Assembly (NCBI GenBank): GCA_023053575.1
Contig: JAKZAP010000007.1
Coordinates: forward strand, 22,531,464-22,595,463
Origin: Branchinecta lynchi
Lineage: Eukaryota > Arthropoda > Branchiopoda > Anostraca > Branchinectidae
Direction: 5' to 3'
Length of the DNA stretch: 64,000 bases
Part shown: piece by piece, positions 41,273 through 51,962 of the stretch
How the letters are laid out: each line of letters begins with the position of its first letter
Numbering within the stretch: position 1 is the stretch's first letter
The notes under the pieces: model-generated
What the model was told of the DNA's origin: nothing
Seen by the model: the letters and a program-made list of their open reading frames with translations, nothing else
Database searches by the model: none
Position numbers and translations under genes: made by a program

Positions 41273-41629
41273 GTGAGTCTCTGATTTACTGTAGTTACTC
41301 TTGTGAACAATGGTGTGAAAATGTGTACAGCGATGTGTAGAATAGTAACTGAAATTTCATCTTCATTAGCTTCTGAATGGTTACTTACTTATTACCTCTA
41401 CTGCCGTGTCCGTCTCACCTCGATGCCAGATTTCTGATTATAATACTTTCTTCAGGTTCATCCTCTTACTGTTTCCTTTTAGATTTTCGTTTTATGGTTA
41501 CCTTTCTGGAATTCTTTTTGGGGAAAGTGTAGATTCGTTTTTGGCAACACTATTGTCTTCCCCTTAATTGTACTGATTGCGAGTGCTGATAGTACCCTCC
41601 CATCTTTTCAGGAACTGCACAGCGAAGTC

Positions 41630-41885
41630 TTCCCTTTCAATGTTATGTCAAACGCTTGGTTACCTATGCCAAATGATAGCTACCTGTGTGTGCACTAACT
41701 CTAACCTACTCCACTATATCCTAATAGGAATTCTGACTGGTTGATTTCTAACCTTCAGTAAACCATCGATGTTTTACTGAGTTAGGGTATCTAGCATCAG
41801 GCATATGGTATGCCAAATGCTGGATAGACCGAGCTTTTGTCACACAGTTACCCGAAATCAAGGGTTTGTGTAGATTGGGCTATGT
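41630..41885. mobile_element. Degenerate family-F MITE in the intron
   Basis: GCCAAATG, GGTATGCCAAATGCTGGAT and AATCAAGGGTTTGTGTAGA are recognisable family-F words. Both ends are eroded and no duplication is seen. Confidence 0.55.
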
Positions 41886-41949
41886 TCTGTATGAATGGCC
41901 CTATTATTCCCTAGTTCAGTAAACAACTAATCCTATTCTCTTTTTACAG

Positions 41950-42040
41950 GAAGTAATCCCATCATTTGTACTCAGAGATAAAAACAACAAGCTGGACAGT
42001 CAACAGTCACTCTGGCATGGATTTATCAGACCAGAAAATG
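41950..42040 (+). CDS. Second exon of the Nudix-like protein
   Basis: A 91-nt segment between TTTTTACAG (ending 41949) and GTAAGA (from 42041), joined in phase 0 to the exon at 41143-41272. It encodes EVIPSFVLRD..., then LWHGFIRPEN, which aligns with the R-H-G-x-I-x-P-E ending of the same Nudix family. The middle portion expected to read F-K-P-N is not recognisable, so the protein is diverged or decayed. The intron holds MITE family F debris (about 41630-41885). No final exon was recognised downstream. Confidence 0.5.
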
Positions 42041-42049
42041 GTAAGAAAT

Positions 42050-42764
42050 GATGTCTTTTAACTAGAACTGATGTTAAAAAGGCTTTCGATTAGATCAGGC
42101 ATTTAAACCTTTGGATAAGTTATTGGCAAATGTAACATAGAACATTTTTAGGAAGAATCGTCGCTAGTTTGATATCAGATAGGATGCAATGACTAAATAT
42201 AAATCACCTATTCCGAGGGTCTCACACAATAATTTAGGTCCTTCACTGTTTCTTGTCATGGATAATGAGCTAGCAAGTTCATTTTCTGACCTATGGAAGA
42301 ACGTGGATGATCTCTCGCTTGTTGAGATTGGCCGGAGAAACCTCAAAAGCTCTATAACGTGTGCCTTCGATCGGTTAAGCTTCTGTCCCTACCGACAAAC
42401 TAATTCTATCCTTTTTTCTTCCGGCCTATTCAGGCTGTAGTACCCTCTAGCGTATCGGAGTATCGGTGCTTCTTATTTTCATGGTCGTTCTCCTAATTTC
42501 CGTCGTTCTGTTTTCTCTTCTCTTGACTTCAGATTAAGAAAAGATTGTGGACACATGTATACTCCAGTTTGCTTTGTCCTAACTTAAGTTCTTGTCGTTA
42601 GATTGAAAATTGGTGCAGGAAATAAGTCGGTGGAAGTATTCAAGCAATCAGAAACGGACGCTTGCTTTGGACAGAATACGAGCCTGGCAGCGTGCAGCAA
42701 AATAAAAATCAGGATTTGTTCAACCATTCAGAAACGCCTGTGGTCTATAAAACAGTTCAACTAG
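42050..42764. other. Spacer after the exon pair
   Basis: Two short mirrored frames near 42164-42440 have no motif. No further exon recognised. Confidence 0.35.
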
Positions 42765-43545
42765 TTTTGGAGGTCCAGAAACGTAAGTAGAGGGATAACT
42801 ATGAGTTCGCAAAAGTTGTCAGTCTGTCCGTCCGTTTATCAGCACGACAACTCTCGAAGGGAATGAGATATTTTGATGAAACTCTGGTGCGAGGAATCCG
42901 GAATCCGGCAAAAACCTGGGAATTTGTCAAAAAAAAGTTTAATCTCAAGTTGATTGGAGGTTCGATTTAATAGAGAAACATGCTGAATCCGAATATGAAA
43001 ATTATTCTCTCCGGACAAGTAGATCGCCAGAATCCGGCCAAAGCCGGAAAATTTGTTAAAAGTTAAAGTTTATATGAATTTTAGTAGGTGTTCGATTTAC
43101 GGGGAAGAAGATATGCTGAATTCGTGTATTACACGATTACCACGAATCCGGCTGAAATCGGAATATTTGTTAAAAGTTGTTGTTTTATCTGAAGATGATT
43201 AGAGGTTCAACATAGGGGTAAGGAGATACGCTGAATCCGTTCTTGAACTTCAATTTTTTGTAAGACAAGTAGTTCGCCCGGAATCCGGCTGAAACCGGAA
43301 ATTTGGCAGAAGTAAGGTGGGAACTTTCGTCAAAGTAGATGTGACGCAGGCTATAGGGGTAAACACCCATGCTGAATCCATAATTGAACTGGTCTTCTCA
43401 GATGATTACCATTTGCCCTAATCTGTTTCTATATTTTATTAGTTAAGTGCTCAAGGAGTCAGGCGAAGACTGGACCTCTATAAGACCCGATTGTCTGGAT
43501 CAAATATTCGATTTTTGGGATCCCATCGAAACCTTTGGTCTTGTT
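42765..43545 (+). mobile_element. Family-1 Helentron-like element, internally deleted
   Basis: Eroded start TTTTGGAGGTCC with ACGTAAGTAGAGGGAT, GTCTGTCCGTCC tract, conserved block cut short, three to four core units, and a complete end GGGATCCCATCGAAACC...TTTGGTCTTGTT at 43545. Confidence 0.68.
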
Positions 43546-43551
43546 TATCTT

Positions 43552-43794
43552 TAGTTAAGTCTTAAGTAAAAGTTTTACATGAATTTCATTAGGTGTTCGA
43601 TTTATGGGTAAGAAGACGTGCTGAATTCATGTATGACAATCGTTTTCTACCCGGACACATAGTTGGCCACGAATCCGACCGAAATCGGAAAATTTCTTAA
43701 AAGTTGAAGTCGCATCTGCAGTTGATTAGAGGTTTGACAATGGGGGAAAGAGATATTAAATTTTTGGGATCCCATCGAAACCTTTGGTCTTGTT
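43552..43794 (+). mobile_element. Family-1 partial copy (right end only)
   Basis: Starts inside a core unit and ends GGGATCCCATCGAAACC...TTTGGTCTTGTT at 43794. It lies directly behind the previous copy in the same orientation, so it may result from unequal exchange or a one-ended event. Confidence 0.65.
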
Positions 43795-46502
43795 AATCGC
43801 TAAGACCAGTCTTGCCTGCTTGACCCGGCCTACCATACAGATTCTGCTATGTAAAAGTTTCCTTGGTTCCCGTTAGATTGTACAGCTATGAGAAAACGTA
43901 TTTTGCGCGTCACTCCCTCTGCTTTGGAGAGAGAAACTTAGATTTTTGGGGCAAAGGAAATTTAGGGACAGAAGTACTTTATCTGTCGAGAAAGGTTTCC
44001 CCAATACCATACCAGACAGTGGGTAAAAGTGACCCGATATAATGTTGTAATCCATGAACCTTGCAGCTAACTAAGTCCCTGACAGCTTTTTTGGGCCCAT
44101 TACTATTTTTTTTTAAATAGTCTTTGATTATGAGAATTAGTTATGGACCTCATTATAGGGCCTTGATACAACTTAATTATTTCCGTGTCGCTTGCCTTGG
44201 ATGACAATCTTGGCAAGATTTGCATAAACGTTCTCCGGACGGGTACGCTCTTCGGAAATAACGGCAATACGTCACGTAAAGAGAAAAAACTTGGCAGACG
44301 TAATAATCAGTTTCTTGCTTTAGGAGATAGAATACACTTACGAAGTGAAGACTCTCGGGAATGAGAATGGATGGAAATATTACTGAAGTAGAATGAATTG
44401 CTATCATAAGTACGACGCGTCCTTTAAATACCATCGTAAATGTTGCACTACTATTTAAATTAGCCAGTTAGTTATACTATGATCATGTTGTTTAATTAAT
44501 TAACTACAATAGCAACCCTAGTCTATCCAAATAGCAAAGCTACCAAATAACTTTTGGGGTCCTAGATAAGTTAAGACTGAAGATGACATAAGGTAGCCTA
44601 CTTATCTTTCATGGTTCAAGCTACCTTGTATGATGAGGGATGCTTCTGAAGCGTTGCTCGTTCGAAAAGTCGAAAAAGCCTCTATATTTTCTGTGATTGG
44701 GTCGCCCCAGAAAGGGGTGCTTTTTTAGTTTACTGTCATGTTGCTTCAGACCTTCACAATGTTGCTGTATTATTTTCCTTCTTCGTTTAACTTGTAGGCA
44801 AACGGAAGTGGAGTCATGGATCGTCATCTCCGTTGCTCCCGAAACCTCGTACGGTAGTTTGTACCCACCCTGCGGCATTTCACTGATTCTTACGTTTGCC
44901 GCGGTTGGCTTTTTCGAGGATCAGATCCTGAACCTTGTCACCATTATAATTTTACTGGATTAACCGGCAAGGCCTTTTAGGCAGCCGTTTTGTTTTCATA
45001 AATGGGTCGTGATTTATCTACCACGAAGTAGACTATCAATTTTCATAGGTAAATTCGAAAGACGAAGTCGTCCAGTAAGTTCCAACGGCGTGTTATTAGG
45101 AATAGTTATCACTCCACTCGCCCGGTGAGATTATGGTGCTCATTTGAGAGAATATTTTAAATTGTCCCTCCTTTTTTTTCAGGTGGACAAGCGTGAAACA
45201 AGGCGAATTAATCAGCTTCCACGACGGAATGTGCGATTTATCAACTCTCTTCAGCACCTTGCTTCTGGATTCCACGAACGTAGAATTGAAAACAGTCGAT
45301 GCCTAGTGTTTGAAGTAGCCATTTTTACCTCCGAATGTTGGTAGAGCATTAGACAAAACCAGACGTAAGATCGCTAAGGTCTACGGTTCTTCTTTGTATG
45401 TCCTGAGATTATGGATCAGTCGTGACATGATTAGTGATGCATTGCTGCATTTGCAGAATCAGTGGTAGCCCTACGACCAAGATAAACTTTATGTTCAAGT
45501 AAGAGGGTTTGTCCCCGCTGCTATTCAAGTCGCCGGTTCGTCCGACTAATTATATGGCAAAGCTAGACAGTCAGACCTCACGACGATTACGATATTGGAG
45601 CCTAGGAGTAAATCCAAACGAGAGTCAAAGGAGAACACCAAATTCTAACTAAATCCGCCTGATCTACTCTACCCGGAGATGCTTGCCAAGTTTTGTTTTC
45701 CGCCCATCGCGTACAGATTTTTTAGAGAGATTTAATTTTAATACGTCTGCAGATTCGACAAAACTGAATGATTTCATAAAATTTATTGGCCTCCGTCATC
45801 ATAGTGGCACACTTTTAAGCTTGTTCAATCGTGTTTCTGCAATGCTTTGTACAACTAGAGTTTTGCGTGGACTCAACAATAGTCTCACCGAAGATTCGGC
45901 TAATGCAGAATCGACTGATAGCTTCAAGTCGCGACATCTTTCTCTTCGTTCACTCTGAATACTTGTGTGATCCCTAGAGGCGAAAGCGTTCTGTGATGTA
46001 GTGTAATCGTACTAATAATTATCCCCTACTGGCGGTGCATGTTGAGCCCGTGATGCTGTATGTTATCGACGTACACTCCCAAACGGAAACGTGCAGCCCT
46101 GTGTTTTCAGATTTTGTGTATACCAGAGCAATTTTCAATTTACAGTTTACAATAAAAGTTGTTCTTGCTAGTTTTATTGGTTCTTGGTCTGGAAGTCCAA
46201 GGAATACCACATCTAGGAATTGGCCACCCCTCGAATTTCTTTAGAGGGAACTCTCTTGCGGTAATTCGGCTTCCTAAGACTGATGTAGCCTGCTTAGTAA
46301 GTTTGCTGTGCGAATCTGCGTTCGAACTGAGAACTCGCAGTTGAGAAAATGAATCGCGTTGGCGACACGGCTTCTTGACGAAGGACTACCACTCCATACT
46401 CCTGACTTTTCCTTCTTTGATGAATAGGGTAAAATTAGAGAAAAGCCCACAATGAAAGGAGAAGAAACTGACTTCAGTGGTTTTCAGAATGCACAACCCT
46501 TC
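43795..46502. other. Largely unrecognised 2.7-kb stretch
   Basis: No repeat shared with the rest of the window was noticed. One exon-like minus-strand segment near 44795-44945 is listed separately. Other frames, such as 45144-45344 and 45683-45958, carry no motif. This is the most unique-looking DNA of the window and the best place to look for host exons. Confidence 0.4.
44795..44945 (-). other. Exon-like segment, unidentified
   Basis: On the minus strand one frame reads GDKVQDLILEKANRGKRKN. The adjoining frame reads NVRISEMPQGGYKLPYEV followed by SGATEMTIHDSTSVCLQ. Both look coding by composition, and they adjoin at a point where a single lost base would unite them. I do not recognise the protein. 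A weak donor-like GTTAAA follows. Chance is not excluded. Confidence 0.25.
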
Positions 46503-49292
46503 TTTTTATGGCACTTGCCCTTCGGCCAAGTGCCATATAGCGATTGCAATTTCTGTCCGTCCGTCGGTCTGTCGGTCTGTCGGTCTGTCGGTCTGTCGGT
46601 CTGTCCAGGTTTTGCTAGTTCGGGCACTTCCAGATAAGCTAGGACGATAAAACTTGGCAAGCATATCAAGGACCCCAAATGATTAAGTTGGAAATAGTCA
46701 CTTCCCCGATCCGAGCACCGTGGGGGGAGTGGAGGGAGGGGGAATCTGGAATCTTGAGGTATTTTTAACTTTTGAACGGGTGATCGGATCTCGATGAAAC
46801 TTGATATTTGGAACGACCTCATGCCTCAGACGACACAATTAAAATCCGGACCGGATCCGGTGACTTTTGGGGGGAGCTGGAGGGGGCAACCGGAAATCTT
46901 GGGAAACGCTATGAGTGGAGGGATCGAGATGAAACTTGGTGGGAAGACACCTAGCAAATACTGGATACATCATTGACATAACCGAGCCGATTCGGGCACT
47001 GTGGGGGGGAGTGGAGGGAGGGGGAATCCGGAACCTTGAGGTATTTATAACTTTTGAACGGGTGATCGGATCTCGATGGAACTTGATATTTGGAAAGACC
47101 TCGTGCCTCAGACGACGTACTTAAAATCCGGACCGGATCCGGTGACTTTTGGGGGGAGCTGGAGGGGGCAACCGGAAATCTTGGGAAATGCTATGAGTGG
47201 AGGGATCGAGATGAAACTTGGTGGGAAGACACCTAGCAAACACTAGATACATCATTGACATAACCGAGCCGATTCTGGTACTGTGGGGGGAGTGGAGGGA
47301 GGGGGAATCCGGAATCTTGAGGTATTTATAACTTTTGAACGGGTGATCGGATCTCGATGGAACTTGATATTTGGAAAGACCTCGTGCCTCAGACGACGTA
47401 CTTAAAATCCGGACCGGATCCGGTGACTTTTGGGGGGAGCTGGAGGGGGCAACCGGAAATCTTGGGAAACGCTATGAGTGGAGGGATCGAGATGAAACTT
47501 GGTGGGAAGACACCTAGCAAACTCTAGATACATCATTGACATAACCGAGCCGATTCTGGTACTGTGGGGGGAGCGGAGGGAGGGGGAATCCGGAATCTTG
47601 AGGTATTTATAACTTTTGAACGGGTGATCGGATCTCGATGGAACTTGATATTTGGAAAGACCACATGCCTCAGACGACCCAATTAAAATCCGGACCGGAT
47701 CCGGTGACTTTTGGGGGGAGCTGGAGGGGGCAACCGGAAATCTTGGGAAACGCTATGAGTGGAGGGATCGAGATGAAACTTGGTGGGAAGACACCTAGCA
47801 AACACTAGATACATCATTGACATAACCGAGCCGATTCGGGCACTGTGGGGGGGGGGGGGGAGTGGAGGGAGGGGGAATCCGGAACCTTGAGGTATTTATA
47901 ACTTTTGAACGGGTGATCGGATCTCGATGGAACTTGATATTTGGAAAGACCTCATGCCTCAGACGACGTACTTAAAATCCGGACCGGATCCGGTGACTTT
48001 TGGGGGGAGCTGGAGGGGGCAACCGGAAATCTTGGGAAACGCTATGAGTGGAGGGATCGAGATGAAACTTGGTGGGAAGACACCTAGCAAACACTAGATA
48101 CATCATTGACATAACCGAGCCGATTCTGGTACTGTGGGGGGAGTGGAGGGAGGGGGAATCCGGAATCTTGAGGTATTTATAACTTTTGAACGGGTGATCG
48201 GATCTCGATGAAACTTGATATTTGGAACGAACTCATGCCTCAGAAGACCCACTTAAAATCCGGACCGGATCCGGTGACTTTTGGGGGGGAGCTGGAGGGG
48301 GCAACCGGAAATCTTGGGAAACGCTATGAGTGGAGGGATCGAGATGAAACTTGGTGGGAAGACACCTAGCAAACACTAGATACATCATTGACATGACCGA
48401 GCCGATTCGGGTACTGTGGGGGGGAGTGGAGGGAGGGGGAATCCGGAACCTTGAGGTATTTACAACTTTTGAACGGGTGATCCGATCTCGATGGAACTTG
48501 ATATTTGGAAAGACCTCATGCCTCAGACGACGTACTTAAAATCCGGACCGGATCCGGTGACTTTTGGGGGGAGATGGAGGGGGCAACCGGAAATCTTGGG
48601 AAACGCTATGAGTGGAGGGATCGAGATGAAACTTGGTGGGAAGACACCTAGCAAACTCTAGATACATCATTGACATAACCGAGCCGATTCTGGTACTGTG
48701 GGGGGAGCGGAGGGAGGGGGAATCCGGAATCTTGAGGTATTTATAACTTTTGAACGGGTGATCGGATCTCGATGGAACTTGATATTTGGAAAGACCTCAT
48801 GCCTCAGACGACCCACTTAAAATCCGGACCAGATCCGGTGACTTTTGGGGGGAGCTGGAGGAGGCAACCGGAAATCTTGGGAAACAGTATGAGTGGAGGG
48901 GTCGAGATGAAGCTTGGTGGAAAGACACCTAGTAAACACTAGATACATCATTGATGTATGACCGAGCAGATTCGGGCACTGTCGGGGGAGTGGAGGGAGG
49001 GGAATCCGGAATCTTGAGGTATTTATAACTTTTTAACGGGTTACCGGATCTCGATGAAACTTGATATTTGGAACGACCTCATGCCTCAGACGACCCACTT
49101 AAAATCCGGACCGGATCCGGTGACCTTTGGGGGGAGCTGGAGGGAGCAACCGGAAATCTTGGGAAACGCTGTGAGTGGAGGGATCGAGATGAAACTTGGT
49201 GGGAAGACACCTAGCAAACACTAGATATATCATTGACATAACCGAGCCGTGTCTACTCGTAACAAGTGCCATATGAGCTCGTAGCTCTTGTT
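46503..49292 (+). mobile_element. Family-2 Helentron-like element, complete, with long tandem core
   Basis: Start TTTTTATGGCACTTG with its hairpin partner CAAGTGCC, a (GTCGGTCT)n microsatellite at 46556-46608, a lead-in block, then a tandem array, then the end CAAGTGCCATATGAGCTC and GTAGCTCTTGTT at 49292. The order (hairpin, GTCY microsatellite, tandem core, palindromic 3' end) is that of DINE/pearl elements. No ORF is real: the short frames starting MVGRHLANT repeat with the array. Confidence 0.72.
46690..49255 (+). repeat. Array of about nine 282-bp units
   Basis: CATTGACATA-type words recur at 46971, 47253, 47534, 47815, 48104, 48386, 48668, 48949 and 49231 (spacing 281-289, the longest due to an expanded G run). 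Each unit is itself two diverged halves of about 141 bp, each having GATGRAACTTG and a G-rich tract before CCGGAA. Confidence 0.92.
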
Positions 49293-50239
49293 TCTAAGTA
49301 GCGAATGTCAAATTTGCTAAAAGCCAGGCTTCATCTTCCAGATTTTTCTTCCGGATTCCAGACAGCATTTTTGGTCAGGACCGATCTGGAAGGTGAAGCC
49401 GGCCCAAAACATCTAGAAGTCCGGGCTGTTGGACATTCCGGATGACTGGAAGGTACCATAGAGGCAACCGGTCCGAAAGACAAAACAAAAATGCAAATGT
49501 AGGAAGAAGCGAGAAAGTGATTGGCAGTTGTGACTGGGATGTAATTTGTAGGAGATATTTGAAGTGGGAACGGACCTCTAGGGAAAGGTCAAAGAAGAGC
49601 AAATCAGCCGTCATCGTTATCATAAAAATTCACCACGCGGAAGCCTCGGATATCTGGAAGGTCCAGTCTGGGTTGAAGCGAGCGAGACAAAGCTGCGCCA
49701 TCTAGGTCAATCATTCGCAAGAAGGAAATGATTATAGGTGGCGCTAGCAATCCGAAAAAAACTAATGCTTTTCAGCAAGTAAGCCTTGAAACAGGCTGGA
49801 ATCTTATCTTGTAAACAGTACAAAGGCAGTCACCTAAACATTATTTTGTATGGCTTTGCTGTTTCAGGCTTACAGTTCTCGGTAGCTCAGTATGCCTCCA
49901 GGAGCCATCTAGTGTGTTTTTTACGCCGAACTCACAAAACGTGCTCTACGGAGGGTGGGGGGGGGGGGGTACGAAGCCTACAGTTGAAAAGACTATCTAT
50001 TGGAGGTCAAGGATAGCCCACAAGACCAAACATCAAAGCTCCTTTGGTTTACTGATGAAAGAGTTTCATGGCTAAAATGTATCCATTAGCCGACTTGGTC
50101 GAGGCGAGGACACCAATCTGTAATGAAGGAGTCTTTGGTGTAAAAATTCATTCCAGCACGTGACTAGATAGATAGCAAGCCAACGAGACAGATTAGAGAA
50201 AATATGACCCTAACTAATATGTTAGGCTACCCCCCCCCC
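49293..50239. other. Spacer without recognisable gene
   Basis: A G run at 49956-49968 and a C run at 50231-50240. No motif-bearing ORF. Confidence 0.4.
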
Positions 50240-50930
50240 CCTCCGTTCAGAGCGTGATTCCCAGAGGTCTCCCTCACTTCGTTAATTAAGTGACGCGGAT
50301 ACCCATGACTTCTTAAAAGTTGCCCGTTTATCACAACGATAACTCTCCAAGAGATTGAGAGATGTTGTTCAAACTTGGTGTGAGTTTTTGTTGGGTCAAA
50401 CGTACAGTTTAAGTTCATAGTAAGTAATTTATTTATGACCCGCCATTCTGAAAAGGCGGAGTAAATGATAGATGGGCCCGTAACCATATTGTTAGGGGTG
50501 GGGGTTTCTGGATTAAGGGATGAACAAAATGTTTGTTCAGGTTAATGCTATGTTCGAGTATGGGTAAGGAGACAAGCTGAATCCTCAACTGAATTTCTTT
50601 TTCTCACCGGATAAACAGTTCCTCCGGAATCCGGGAACAAGTGGACATTTCGTAGGATTTTTTTTCATCTCATTTGAATTGAGGTTCGGCATAGGAGTAC
50701 AGAGACATTGAACTTTGTCTTTTCGCCGGACAGTTAGTAGCCTATTTTGCCAGAATCCGTCATAAAGCGGAAAATTGTTGAGAGCGAAAAGTCTTATCTG
50801 AAGTCGGTAAGAGGGTCGACTAGAGCGTCGATATAGACGTAAGAATACATCCAGAACCTATATTTGAACTGAATGTTCCCGTCGTAAAATTAGACTGACC
50901 GGAATCTAGCTGAATTAAAAAAAAAAGTGC
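50240..50930 (+). mobile_element. Family-1 Helentron-like element, diverged, with retroposon insertion
   Basis: Conserved-block words (ACAACGATAACTCTCC, AAACTTGGTGTGAG) are followed by eroded core units (CCGGAATCCGGGAA). Positions 50418-50470 hold the same CCCGCCATT...GGCGGAGTA segment as 31610-31708, splitting the sequence that normally reads TTCATAGATGGGC. Confidence 0.6.
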
Positions 50931-51004
50931 CAGTGGTACTAAGAACGATCAAGGTAAAACTTCTAATTTATCAGCGTAGGCTTTAAGTTATCCGCGTTTA
51001 CACA

Positions 51005-51140
51005 TACAACAAGACCAAAGGTTTCGATGGGACCCGAGAGGAATATTTGTTCATCTTTCTAGAACAGACAATCGTGTCTTGCAGATGTTCGTTCTTTGCC
51101 AACCCCCATACACGTCTCATAATAGTCCTAATAGACCATT
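51005..51140 (-). mobile_element. Family-1 end fragment
   Basis: AACAAGACCAAAGGTTTCGA followed by TGGGACCCGAG is the CTTGTT end of family 1 on the minus strand. The rest of the element is missing or unrecognisable. Confidence 0.55.
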
Positions 51141-51644
51141 ACCCAGATCCACAAGGTAATAATTTTTAGCAAAAAAAAAAAATCGAACCATCAGTTTCGT
51201 TCATTCATCCGACTGGACTATCCACCAGTGGAGAGAAGCTTACAGATGGCGAGAACCGAACTGAAATTCCACGAATCCATGTTTGTATCTGATTACTTTT
51301 CCTACTCTTAAAAGTCCTCCCATCGAGTACCCGAGTAAAAATATTAAGCCTAGTGCTTTCAAGAGTTTCCTATAATATAAACAATAGTTTTAGGTAAACT
51401 TTTAATATGAAACACGGTACAAAGTTTACACTGAGCCTACCTCACACTGATCAATAGCCTCGCTGAAGAAACAGAGGCTGCGATCTCGCACGACTCGGAC
51501 GGTGCTATGTTAGGTCCCAGAAAAGCTCATCTGGTTTGGTCTTTATGCGTCAAGTAAGCAGCCGTTCAACTCTGCGAATCGGACATACAGACATCGCATC
51601 TAGGGCATTGCTCCTCCCACCCATCAAGTTTCCCTGAAATCGGA
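51141..51644. other. Spacer without recognisable gene
   Basis: No motif-bearing ORF or repeat recognised. Confidence 0.35.
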
Positions 51645-51736
51645 TGCAGTATTTGCTACTGGGATTAATCTTATCTCTATTGGGATAAGGTTAATCCTCA
51701 ATAAGGATAACATTAGTCCCAGTAGCAAATACTGCA
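51645..51736. mobile_element. Palindromic MITE family D, copy 2
   Basis: A 92-bp near-palindrome from TGCAGTATTTGCTACTGGGA to its inverse. A flanking TACAGTGTA is shared with the copy at 5215-5393. Confidence 0.78.
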
Positions 51737-51962
51737 AGTTTTGTTTGTACAGTGTAGTCTGAACATCAACATAACATACCTAGTTCACAAGACCGCTATA
51801 CTCTCCAAGTTTTATTCCAACGTGTTTAACAAAATTCACGTGTAGACGCACTAACAAAACTAATAACCTTATCTGCCTCAAGGCTTCACTATTCTTTAAA
51901 ACTCTTTCCGCGCTTGTAAAACCTACAACATAATAACACGGAAGCACCAACGAAACATACAC

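Noticed and set aside
46936..48539. Repeated short ORFs (MVGRHLANT... and relatives) as a gene family
   Set aside because: They recur with the 282-bp array period and are by-products of the repeat. No codon-level conservation is evident beyond the DNA repeat itself.
49286..49292. Canonical Helitron 3' end (CTRR)
   Set aside because: The terminus reads CTTG followed by T, which does not fit CTRR. Only a Helentron-like architecture is claimed.
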